Below are positions 54,951-62,575 of a DNA stretch of 64,000 nt, one piece after another. A program made the translations under genes and the position numbers. Every line of letters begins with the position of its first letter. Positions within the stretch are counted from its first letter, which is position 1. The stretch covers positions 124,001 through 188,000 of the forward strand of contig NZ_JADIKC010000001.1 in the NCBI RefSeq assembly GCF_016905005.1, given 5' to 3'. The notes beneath the pieces are model-generated. The model made no database searches. It worked only from the letters and a program-made list of their open reading frames with translations, and was not told where the DNA came from. Source of the DNA: Dyella kyungheensis. Its GTDB lineage: Bacteria; Pseudomonadota; Gammaproteobacteria; Xanthomonadales; Rhodanobacteraceae.

Positions 54951-54977
54951 GACGCGCGGGACTCATGCTTCGTGACA
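54951..54977 (-). promoter_or_regulatory. ECF41-type promoter of the sigma gene
   Basis: TGTCACG (54971-54977) and CGTC (54951-54954), 16 bases apart, the same -35 seven-mer and -10 four-mer as at 54034-54060, ahead of the sigma ATG at 54923. This suggests autoregulation. Confidence 0.75.
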
Positions 54978-54979
54978 GC

Positions 54980-55924
54980 TCAGCGGAAGAACGGCCACGG
55001 CGCCAGGAAGATGATCCAGATCAGCACCAGCATGCCGATGTACTTCGCCACGCGGAACAGCTTGGGGTGCTTCTTCTTGAAGGCGCGATTGCGCTCGCGG
55101 CTGCGCTGGTTGAGCGCGAACACGCGGTTGACGAAGCCGGTCTTCTCTTCCGGCGATTCGGTGTTGGGTGACGCGGTGATCTTGCCCATGAAGGCACCCA
55201 CGCGATGATTGATGGCGTTCATGAAACGCGTGCGCAACGGACGCTCGACGTCGGCGAACAGGATCACCCGCGTCTGGCCGGTACGGTTCTCCGCCCAGTG
55301 CACGTAGGTTTCGTCGAACACCACGTCCTTGCCGTCGCCCCAGCTGTGCATCTCGCCGTCGACGAAGATGCGGCAGTCTTCCGAGTTCGGCGTGATCAGG
55401 CCCAGGTGATAGCGCAGCGAACCGGCAAACGGATCGCGGTGCGGGTTGAGCTTGCTGCCCGGCGGCAGCAGGGCGAACATCGCCGCCTTCACGCTGGGAA
55501 TGGCATTGAGCAGGGCCACCGTCCGCGGACAAAGCGTTTCGGCGGAAGCCAGCGGTTCGCCGTACCACTTGAGATAAAAACGCTTCCAACCCTGCTTGAA
55601 GAAGCTGTTGAAGCTCGCATCGTTGTTCTTCTCCGCCGCGCGGATGTAGCCCTCGTCGAACAAGTGCAGGGCTTCCTCGCGAATCGCCTGCCAGTTCGCC
55701 TGCAGCAGATCCAGCTGGGGGAAGCCGCGGCGATCCAGGATCGGCGTGGCCGGCACCGCGGAGAACGCGTACATCAGCAGGTTGTATGGCGCGAATACCG
55801 CCGAATGATCGACCAGCTGCCGATCGAAGCGCAGCCTGGCGCGTCCGCGCAGATGCACCAGCAGCACGCACAGTGCGAACAGTGCAAACAGGATCAACAG
55901 CACGAGGCGCGGGGCAAGGATCAT
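54980..55924 (-). CDS. lpxO: Lipid A hydroxylase LpxO (aspartyl/asparaginyl beta-hydroxylase family)
   Basis: 314 aa with an N-terminal and a C-terminal membrane segment. The Fe(II)/2-oxoglutarate core shows NPHRDPFAGSLRYHLGL (His and Asp ligands) and later FDETYVHWAENRTGQTRVIL. LpxO adds a 2-hydroxyl to a lipid A acyl chain at the inner membrane. Other family members act on proteins, so the substrate is inferred. Confidence 0.87.
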   Translation of the reverse strand: MILAPRLVLLILFALFALCVLLVHLRGRARLRFDRQLVDHSAVFAPYNLLMYAFSAVPATPILDRRGFPQLDLLQANWQAIREEALHLFDEGYIRAAEKNNDASFNSFFKQGWKRFYLKWYGEPLASAETLCPRTVALLNAIPSVKAAMFALLPPGSKLNPHRDPFAGSLRYHLGLITPNSEDCRIFVDGEMHSWGDGKDVVFDETYVHWAENRTGQTRVILFADVERPLRTRFMNAINHRVGAFMGKITASPNTESPEEKTGFVNRVFALNQRSRERNRAFKKKHPKLFRVAKYIGMLVLIWIIFLAPWPFFR

Positions 55925-56017
55925 GGACGGGACATGGCGGGGAGCGAAGCGCGCATTCTACTCCCTGCACGCCCGCCCGCTCGGGCGCCGGTTCAGCGGC
56001 CGTGCGGATTGGCCGCA

Positions 56018-56803
56018 TCAATGGCCGAGCACATGCACCTCGCCGCCGCCGGGGCGATAGCTGCGCTCCAGCGCGCGCTGCACATAAGCCACGGCGCGGC
56101 GTACGGCCGAGCGTGGCGCGTTGCCCTTGGCCAGTTCGGCCGCGATGGCCGAGGCCAGCGTGCAGCCGGTGCCATGACCCTCGATGGGGAGGCGCCGGTG
56201 GCGCAGCTCCATCACGCCGCTTTCGTCGTAGAAACGATCGATCACCTGGCGCTCGTCCGAATGGCCGCCTTTCAGCAGCACAGCGCGTGCGCCAAGGGCC
56301 AGCAAGGCCTTGCCGGCACGGTCGAAATCCTGCGCCTTGCGCAGTTTTTTGCCGAGCAGGGCTTCGGCCTCGGGCAGATTGGGCGTGAGTACGTCGGCCA
56401 ATGGAATGAGTTCTTCCACCATGGCCTGCACGGCGTCTTCGTCGAGCAGTCGCGCGCCGCTGGTGGAGATCATCACGGGGTCGACGACCAGCCATGCGGG
56501 TTTGCGCGTACGCATCTCCTTCGCCACGAGTTTCGTGACGGAGGCACTTCCCAGCATGCCGGTCTTCACCGCACCGATGGCGAAGTCGTCGAACACGGCG
56601 TCCAACTGGCTGCGGATGTGTTTAAGCGGAACCGTGTGCACCGCCGTCACGCCCTGCGTGTTCTGCGAGGTGATCGCTGCGATCACCGAGAGGCCGTGCA
56701 CTTCGCGTGCGTGAAAGGTTTTCAGATCGGCCTGGATACCGGCGCCACCACCGGAGTCGGAGCCGGCGATGGTGAGGGCGATGGGTGGGGCGGTGTGGGG
56801 CAT
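56018..56803 (-). CDS. thiD: Hydroxymethylpyrimidine/phosphomethylpyrimidine kinase
   Basis: 261 aa ribokinase-fold Thi[55 protein letters not shown] and the anion hole [14 protein letters not shown]. Phosphorylates HMP twice for thiamin synthesis. No thiamin riboswitch is seen upstream, where the 139-base gap holds repeats instead. Confidence 0.95.
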   Translation of the reverse strand: MPHTAPPIALTIAGSDSGGGAGIQADLKTFHAREVHGLSVIAAITSQNTQGVTAVHTVPLKHIRSQLDAVFDDFAIGAVKTGMLGSASVTKLVAKEMRTRKPAWLVVDPVMISTSGARLLDEDAVQAMVEELIPLADVLTPNLPEAEALLGKKLRKAQDFDRAGKALLALGARAVLLKGGHSDERQVIDRFYDESGVMELRHRRLPIEGHGTGCTLASAIAAELAKGNAPRSAVRRAVAYVQRALERSYRPGGGEVHVLGH

Positions 56804-56861
56804 GATTAGCGTCTTTGCCTTTCTTGCGTATGAATTATCGCGATGTTGGGCGTGGTCGCTA

Positions 56862-56890
56862 CTGGATTCCGGCCTGCGCCGGAATGACGA
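56862..56890 (+). repeat. Palindromic repeat a upstream of the GIY-YIG cassette
   Basis: A 29-base CTGGATTCCGGCCTGCGCC...GGAATGACGA element identical to the copy at 57249-57277. It faces the inverted copy at 56914 with a 23-base spacer, so the pair forms a palindrome. Confidence 0.9.
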
Positions 56891-56913
56891 TCAAGTGCGA
56901 AAGCCTTCCCCGC

Positions 56914-57277
56914 TCGTCATTCCGGCGCAGGCCGGAATCCAGTTACAGCAACGTTTGGTAAAGGTCGCGCCATTCGGGATTTTCGCCTTCAATAAGCCGT
57001 AGCTTCCAAGCACGCTTCCATTGCTTGACCTGCTTCTCGCGAAGAATGGCCGATTCCATCGTTTCATGCAGCTCGTACCACACGAGGTCATGAACGTGAT
57101 AATTCGAAGTGAAGCCCGCAACGGCTTCACTTCGATGCTCAAATACACGCTTTATCAGATTGCTCGTCACACCAACATACAGCGTGCCATTTTGTTTGCT
57201 GGTAAGCATGTACACGCAAGGCCTTTTGCCATCCATGGCGTTGTCTCCCTGGATTCCGGCCTGCGCCGGAATGACGA
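56914..57277 (-). mobile_element. GIY-YIG cassette with 29 bp terminal inverted repeats
   Basis: Perfect 29 bp inverted repeats (56914-56942 and 57249-57277) bracket a 97 aa GIY-YIG frame. The stop codon abuts the left repeat, and the start lies 12 bases from the right one. Length 364 bp. The palindromic ends plus a nuclease look like a small mobile or mobilisable unit; this is inferred. Confidence 0.55.
56943..57236 (-). CDS. GIY-YIG endonuclease domain protein
   Basis: 97 aa, a lone GIY-YIG domain: [19 protein letters not shown] (Y...G..T), Arg in IKRVFEHR, Glu/Lys in [18 protein letters not shown]. UvrC-like nucleases and homing endonucleases share this fold. Family members of this size are common and mostly uncharacterised. 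The frame sits exactly between the inverted repeats. Confidence 0.88.
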   Translation of the reverse strand: MDGKRPCVYMLTSKQNGTLYVGVTSNLIKRVFEHRSEAVAGFTSNYHVHDLVWYELHETMESAILREKQVKQWKRAWKLRLIEGENPEWRDLYQTLL

Positions 57278-57284
57278 GCTGACG

Positions 57285-58664
57285 CTACAACGCTTCCGAC
57301 GCAAAATCCGCCAGCCGCGAACGCTCGCCGCGACGCAAGGTGATATGCGCCGAATGCTCCCAGTGCTTGAAGCGATCCACCGCGTAAGTGAGGCCCGAAG
57401 TGGTTTCAGTGAGGTAGGGCGTATCGATCTGCTCGACGTTGCCCAGGCAGACGATCTTGGTGCCCGGGCCTGCACGCGTGATCAGCGTCTTCATCTGCTT
57501 CGGCGTCAGATTCTGCGCCTCGTCGATGATCAGATAACGCGAGAGGAAGGTGCGGCCGCGCATGAAGTTCAGCGAGCGGATCTTGATGCGTGAGGCGAGC
57601 AGGTCGTTGGTGGCCTGGCGTCCCCAGCTGCCGCCTTCCTCCGGGTTGGCGAGCACTTCGAGGTTGTCGGTGAGCGCGCCCATCCATGGCGTCATCTTTT
57701 CTTCCTCCGTGCCGGGCAGGAAGCCGATGTCTTCGCCCACCGAGACGGTGGCGCGCGTCATGATGATTTCGCGATAACGCTGCTGGTCCATCACCTGCGC
57801 CAGGCCGGCGGCGAGCGCGAGCAGCGTCTTGCCCGTGCCTGCCGTGCCGAGCAGGGTGACGAAATCGACATCCGGATCCATCAGCACGTTGAGCGCGAAG
57901 TTCTGCTCGCGGTTGCGCGCCGCGATGCCCCACACGGCGTGATTGGCGTGGCTGTGATCGTCCAGCAGCACCAGCGTGGCCTTGGCGTCGTCCACGTGCA
58001 GCACGCGCAGTTCCACGCTGTTGTCACCGGGCAGGAACAGGCACTGATTGGGATACCAGTCCTCGTCGTCGCGGCGGTCGAGTTTGTAGAAGGTGCGTCC
58101 GCGTTCGTTCCACGATTGGACTTCGGGGTGTTTGTCCCAGAAATCCTCGCCCAGCTCGGTGGAGCCGGTGTAGAGCAGTGCAAAGTCATCCAGCGCGCGG
58201 TCGTTTTCGTAGTCTTCCGCATCGATGCCGTAGATCTTGGCCTTGATGCGCAGGTTGATGTCCTTGCTGACCAGCACCACCGAGCGCTCGGGGTTCTGGT
58301 CGCGCAGTTCGATCACCGCCGACAGGATCAGGTTGTCCGCCTTGCCGTGGCCGTTGGTGGTGCGCTGCTGGAAATACAGCCGGCCCACCGCGCCGCCGCG
58401 CTTGAGATTGACGCCTTCCGGATTGGTCAGTTCCAGGCCGTTGCTGATGCCGTGGCCGTTGCCGCGCACGATCAGTTCATTGAGGAAGCGGCTGACCTGG
58501 CGGCCATTGCGCGAAACCTCGGAGGCGCCCTTTTTCTTTTCGTCCAGTTCCTCCAACACCGTCATGGGAATGAAGACATCGTGCTCTTCGAAGCGGAACA
58601 GCGAAGTCGGATCGTGCAGCAACACATTGGTGTCGAGAGCGTAGATGCGCTTGCTTCCGGTCAT
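57285..58664 (-). CDS. PIN-PhoH family ATPase/nuclease
   Basis: 459 aa from the ATG at 58664. N-terminal PIN nuclease domain (MTGSKRIYALDTNVLLHDPTSL, acidic residues at D, D and E), then a PhoH-type P-loop ATPase with GTAGTGKTLLALAAG and Walker B YLIIDEAQNL. Belongs to the PIN-PhoH (YlaK) group; in mycobacteria such proteins act as RNA helicase/RNase. Ends 7 bases from the right cassette repeat. Confidence 0.9.
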   Translation of the reverse strand: MTGSKRIYALDTNVLLHDPTSLFRFEEHDVFIPMTVLEELDEKKKGASEVSRNGRQVSRFLNELIVRGNGHGISNGLELTNPEGVNLKRGGAVGRLYFQQRTTNGHGKADNLILSAVIELRDQNPERSVVLVSKDINLRIKAKIYGIDAEDYENDRALDDFALLYTGSTELGEDFWDKHPEVQSWNERGRTFYKLDRRDDEDWYPNQCLFLPGDNSVELRVLHVDDAKATLVLLDDHSHANHAVWGIAARNREQNFALNVLMDPDVDFVTLLGTAGTGKTLLALAAGLAQVMDQQRYREIIMTRATVSVGEDIGFLPGTEEEKMTPWMGALTDNLEVLANPEEGGSWGRQATNDLLASRIKIRSLNFMRGRTFLSRYLIIDEAQNLTPKQMKTLITRAGPGTKIVCLGNVEQIDTPYLTETTSGLTYAVDRFKHWEHSAHITLRRGERSRLADFASEAL

Positions 58665-58812
58665 ACGGAAGAAACCTCTTTGGAGTGCGAGGTGGAAGAA
58701 CCGCGGCATGCGGCATGCCGCGGGAAGTCGGCCGAAACGGCCGGGGTGCCATGCACGGGAAGGAGTCGTCCGCAGGGACGGGTAGCGGCATGGCGAAAGG
58801 GGCGGTCGCGGG

Positions 58813-59274
58813 TCACTGGGCGGGAATGGCGTCGAGCACGGCCTGGGCGTGCCCCGGGACTTTCACGTTGCGCCATTCCTGGGCCAGCCTTCCTTCGGGA
58901 TCGATCAGGAAAGTGCTTCGTACAACACCCATGTGACGTTTTCCGTACAGCACCTTCTCGTGGATCACGTCGAAGGCGTTGCACCAGGTTTCGTCGGGGT
59001 CGGAAAGCAGCGGGAACGGCAGCTCCTGCTTGGTGGCGAAATTGGCGTGGGATTTCACCGAATCGCGCGAGACGCCGATGATCTGCGCATGGCGCTTCTG
59101 GAACTTCGGATAGAGGTCGCGGAAATCTTTCGCTTCGTTGGTGCAACCGGGGGTGCTGTCCTTCGGGTAGAAGTACACCACCACCCACTGGCCCTTCAGG
59201 CTGTCCAGCTTCAGTTCGCTGCCATCGCCGGTGAGGCCTTTGAGCTTGGGGACTTTCTTGCCAACTTCGGGCAT
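58813..59274 (-). CDS. bcp: Thioredoxin-dependent peroxiredoxin Bcp
   Basis: 153 aa. BCP/PrxQ fold with peroxidatic Cys in FYPKDSTPGCTNEAKDF. The second Cys usually five residues on is a Lys here (CTNEAKDF), so it would act as a 1-Cys type or use the Cys in DETWCNAF. It reduces hydroperoxides in the cytosol. First of the bcp, gcvR, dapA, bamC neighbourhood. Confidence 0.92.
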   Translation of the reverse strand: MPEVGKKVPKLKGLTGDGSELKLDSLKGQWVVVYFYPKDSTPGCTNEAKDFRDLYPKFQKRHAQIIGVSRDSVKSHANFATKQELPFPLLSDPDETWCNAFDVIHEKVLYGKRHMGVVRSTFLIDPEGRLAQEWRNVKVPGHAQAVLDAIPAQ

Positions 59275-59553
59275 AGGTTCTCCTGCGAAGCCGTGGCCGG
59301 CTTCGACTGGGTGTCGTCGATCAAGGGAAACGAGGCAGCGGAGGTGGGTGCCAAGGCGGTCAGGGCTCGCCCTGCGATCGGTGCAAATCGACCCGCCTGC
59401 TGCATGCCATCTCTCCGGTACTGCTCTTGGGGTCAGAGACTAGCGCTTGCCGTGTAGGGAATGACAGTCCTTGCAGCAGGACGCCTCAGGGAGCATGCTC
59501 AAGGACCCGGCGAGCACGCCGGAATCCCCGGTTTTGCGTGCGACATCCGCCGC

Positions 59554-60120
59554 TCAGAATTTCACCGGATCCATGATGGCGTCGAGGTTCAGGCCATCGC
59601 AGAATTCCAGGAAATCATCACGCAGCGCGGCGATATGCGTGGCCGCCGGAATGCCGATGGTGATCTGCGCCTGGAACATGTCCGCACCGGTCTGCATCGC
59701 CTGGTAGCGCAGCGAGCTCAGCTGCTCGATGACGATGTCGCGGCGGTCGAAGAAGTCGATGATCTTGACCAGGATGCCCGGGCGATCCGCCGAAATCACC
59801 TCGATCAGATACGGCAGCAGATGCGAGTGATGTTCGCGCGGACCGGTGCGATAGAACGACAGCCGCAGGTCTTCGTCGCGGGCGGTCTTGGCCAGCGCGG
59901 TTTCGAGCTTGGCCACGGCGTCCCATGCGCCGGTGGCGAGCAGGGTCAGCGAGGTATCGGCGCCGAGCGAAGCCACCCGCGCATCGGCCAGGTTGCAGCC
60001 GGCTTCGGCGATGCGTTTGGCCAGCGTGAGCAGGGGCGCGCTGGAGGAGGGAGTCAGGGTCTGGATCAGCAACTGGTTGTCGCTGCCGGTGCGCGCGGAA
60101 GAACGGTTCAAGGAGTCCAC
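59554..60120 (-). CDS. gcvR: Glycine cleavage system regulator GcvR (ACT domains)
   Basis: 188 aa from a GTG at 60120 with GGGAG ahead. Two ACT-type domains (LLIQTLTPSSSAPLLTLAKRIAEAGCNLADARV; YLIEVISADRPGILVKIIDFF). In E. coli GcvR binds GcvA to repress gcv when glycine is low. Divergent from dapA. Confidence 0.9.
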   Translation of the reverse strand: MDSLNRSSARTGSDNQLLIQTLTPSSSAPLLTLAKRIAEAGCNLADARVASLGADTSLTLLATGAWDAVAKLETALAKTARDEDLRLSFYRTGPREHHSHLLPYLIEVISADRPGILVKIIDFFDRRDIVIEQLSSLRYQAMQTGADMFQAQITIGIPAATHIAALRDDFLEFCDGLNLDAIMDPVKF

Positions 60121-60167
60121 CTGTGGCGCTCCCGCACGATGCGGGTCAAGAAAGCACGTCGGCCGAG

Positions 60168-60206
60168 CTTACTTGCCGCCGCCGGAGACCCGCAAGTAAG
60201 GTTTTT
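60168..60206 (+). terminator. Hairpin with T-run between gcvR and dapA
   Basis: CTTACTTGC (60168-60176) and GCAAGTAAG (60192-60200) form a perfect 9 bp stem with a 15-base loop, followed by GTTTTT. It points toward dapA, yet no gene on the plus strand lies upstream. A short untranslated transcript or an attenuator for dapA could use it. Confidence 0.5.
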
Positions 60207-60363
60207 CCTCCCAACAACACCACCGTCGCAGGCCGGATCTCGGGGTCTCAACACCCCCGCAACGGAAGACGAATAAGGCGACGCCGGGTTATTGCGGCGT
60301 CCGTATTGGCGCGAGAGGCTTTTCCAGTAACATGCAGGGTTTGAGTTTCAGCCGGAGTCGGCC

Positions 60364-61257
60364 TTGAACATTCGCGGAAGCATCTGTGCGCTGGTCACGC
60401 CGTTCACGGCGGACGGGGCGCTTGATCTTGCGGCTTTCGGCAAGCTGCTGGATTACCAGATCGACGGCGGAACCGAAGGCGTGGTGGTGGCGGGTTCCAC
60501 CGGTGAAGCGCATATGCTCGAACACGACGAATACGAGCGTCTGCTCGCGTTTGCCGTGGAGCGGGTGGCCGGTCGCATCCCGGTGATCGCCGGCACGGGC
60601 GAGGCCGGCACGGCCAAGACCGTGGCGCTCACGCGTCGCGCCAAGAGCCTGGGCGCCGATGCGGCGCTGGTGGTGGCGCCTTACTACGTGCGACCCACGC
60701 AGGAAGGCCTGCGCCGCCATTTCCTGGAAGTGGCCGAGCAGGGCGGCCTGCCGGTGCTGCTGTACAACGTGCCCACCCGCACCGCGTGCGACCTGCTGCC
60801 GGAGACGGTGGCGGCGCTGCGCGACCATCCGGCCATCGTCGGCCTGAAGGAAGCGCAGGGCAGCGACGAGCGAATCCGCGCCATCGCGGAACTTGCGCGT
60901 CCGGATTTCGTCTATTTGTCGGGTGACGACGGCACGGCCTGCAAGGCGATGCTCGTTGGCGGTGCGGGGACGATCTCGGTGGTAGCCAATCTGGTGCCTC
61001 GTGCGTTCCGCATGCTGTGCGATGCTGCCACGGCGGGTGACCGCGCCGAGGCACAGCGTTGCGACGCCATGCTGGCACCGCTGGTTTCGGCGCTCAATTG
61101 CGCGCCGAACCCGATCGCGGTGAAGGCCGGGTTGCCCTCGCTGGGGCTGGGGTTGGCGGTGCCGCGCCTGCCCCTGGTTGAATTGGAGGATGGTCCGGAC
61201 CGCGCGCGACTTCGCGAAGCGCTGGCGGGTCTGGCATCCTTGGCGAATGCGGCCTGA
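60364..61257 (+). CDS. dapA: 4-hydroxy-tetrahydrodipicolinate synthase
   Basis: 297 aa from a TTG at 60364, with GGAG seven bases ahead and a normal DapA N-terminus (IRGSICALVTPFTADGALDL). TIM barrel with the Schiff-base Lys in GLKEAQGS and Tyr in LLYNVPTRT. Condenses pyruvate and aspartate semialdehyde for lysine and meso-DAP. Followed by bamC. Confidence 0.95.
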   Translation: MNIRGSICALVTPFTADGALDLAAFGKLLDYQIDGGTEGVVVAGSTGEAHMLEHDEYERLLAFAVERVAGRIPVIAGTGEAGTAKTVALTRRAKSLGADAALVVAPYYVRPTQEGLRRHFLEVAEQGGLPVLLYNVPTRTACDLLPETVAALRDHPAIVGLKEAQGSDERIRAIAELARPDFVYLSGDDGTACKAMLVGGAGTISVVANLVPRAFRMLCDAATAGDRAEAQRCDAMLAPLVSALNCAPNPIAVKAGLPSLGLGLAVPRLPLVELEDGPDRARLREALAGLASLANAA

Positions 61258-61295
61258 CATTTCGGGCAACTGATACTCCTACGGAATCTGCTTAC

Positions 61296-61889
61296 ATGAA
61301 GAAATCCCCGCTTGTCGTGGCCCTGCCGGTACTGGCCCTGTCTGCCTTGCTGCTCTCCGGCTGCGGCATGTTCCGTTCGCAGAAGGCCTGGGAAACCGCC
61401 AAACAGGAAACGCCGCTGGAAATCCCGCCGGGCCTGGATACGCCGTCCACCAGCGCTGCGCTGGTCATTCCGGAAGCGGGCGCCAACAACCCGACCGCCA
61501 ACGGCGCCACCGCGCGCGTGGGCGCTGCCAGTCAGCAGATCGCCGACGGCTTCGTGTTGGCCGACAATGTCGACAACACCTATCGTCGCGTGGGCCAGGC
61601 CCTGGAGAATGGCGATATCGGCCAGGTGGTCGGCCATGACGACGCCGCTCACACCTACACCCTGAGCGTGGTCGCTTCGGATCAGCCCACCCAGAAGAAG
61701 GGCTTCTTCAGCAGCATGTTCAACGGCAAGTCCAAGCAGTCGGCCGACGCCCCGGGTGCCACCCCGCACCAGGTCCTGGTGACTATCGGCACCAGCGGCG
61801 AGAAGGCCAGCGAAGTGCGCGCGCAGGGCGATGCCGCGGCCGTGGCCAAGGTGGTCGATACCCTCAAGGGCCGCATGGGCGGCGGTTGA
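61296..61889 (+). CDS. bamC: Outer-membrane assembly lipoprotein BamC-like
   Basis: 197 aa. Lipobox LSALLLSGCGMF. The N-terminal PLEIPPGLDTPSTSAALVIP is the BamC-type extended segment that lies on BamD. A helix-grip domain follows. Shorter than E. coli BamC (~344). Position directly after dapA, as in many gammaproteobacteria. Confidence 0.85.
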   Translation: MKKSPLVVALPVLALSALLLSGCGMFRSQKAWETAKQETPLEIPPGLDTPSTSAALVIPEAGANNPTANGATARVGAASQQIADGFVLADNVDNTYRRVGQALENGDIGQVVGHDDAAHTYTLSVVASDQPTQKKGFFSSMFNGKSKQSADAPGATPHQVLVTIGTSGEKASEVRAQGDAAAVAKVVDTLKGRMGGG

Positions 61890-61909
61890 TCCGCAGCCTT
61901 GCGAGCAAC

Positions 61910-61939
61910 AAAAACGCCGCCCGAGGGCGGCGTTTTTTT
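61910..61939 (+). terminator. Terminator of bamC
   Basis: Stem AAAAACGCCGCC/GGCGGCGTTTTT with a short loop and a T-run, 20 bases after the stop. Confidence 0.93.
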
Positions 61940-61974
61940 ATGCCTGAACGCGTCGGCCGCGAAGGCCGCCAAGC

Positions 61975-62298
61975 TCAGCGTTCGAGCAGGTCGAGCTTGT
62001 TGGGCTTGTTTTCCCAGTCCTTGGCGTCGGCCAGGCCGTCCTTGCGCTCGGTGATCACCGGCCAGCTCTTGGCCAGCTCCGCGTTCAGCGCCGTGAAGCT
62101 TTCCTGCCCGGCGGGCACGTCGTCTTCCGGATAGATCGCGTTGATCGGGCACTCGGGCTCGCACAAGGTGCAATCGATGCACTCGTCCGGATCGATCACC
62201 AGGAAGTTGGGGCCTTCGTGGAAGGCGTCGACAGGGCAAACCTCGACGCAGTCGGTGTATTTGCACTTGATGCAGTTGTCGGTGACGACAAAAGTCAT
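61975..62298 (-). CDS. fdxA: 7Fe ferredoxin
   Basis: 107 aa. [19 protein letters not shown] and [17 protein letters not shown] give the Cys pattern of a 3Fe-4S plus 4Fe-4S ferredoxin of the FdxA type, with the extra Cys of the 7Fe kind. Low-potential electron carrier in the cytosol; partner unknown. Confidence 0.95.
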   Translation of the reverse strand: MTFVVTDNCIKCKYTDCVEVCPVDAFHEGPNFLVIDPDECIDCTLCEPECPINAIYPEDDVPAGQESFTALNAELAKSWPVITERKDGLADAKDWENKPNKLDLLER

Positions 62299-62348
62299 AC
62301 GCTCTCGTGCCTGTCTTGAATGAGCCGGGGCCCGTGCCAGGCCGGAAG

Positions 62349-62424
62349 TGGCGCTCCCTACGAGGTTCGAACTCGTGTTCCCGCCTTGAGAGGGCGGTGT
62401 CCTAGGCCACTAGACGAAGGGAGC
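62349..62424 (-). tRNA. tRNA-Glu(CUC)
   Basis: 76 bases with encoded CCA. Acceptor GCTCCCT/AGGGAGC, discriminator G, and anticodon loop CTCTCAA giving CUC. The D-arm TCGTCTAG and T-arm GTTCGAACC are standard. It reads GAG only, unlike the usual UUC isoacceptor. Confidence 0.95.
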
Positions 62425-62575
62425 GAAATGCACCGGAGCGCGCTAGTATAGCGGAATTGCTTCGCCCGGCAATGGCCTCAGGGGCTCACGGACCGACCGG
62501 GCGGAGGGCCACCAGCCCATGGGCACGGTGGAATGTGGAGGCGGCGGAACGATGTGCCGCAATCGATCGCTTTGA

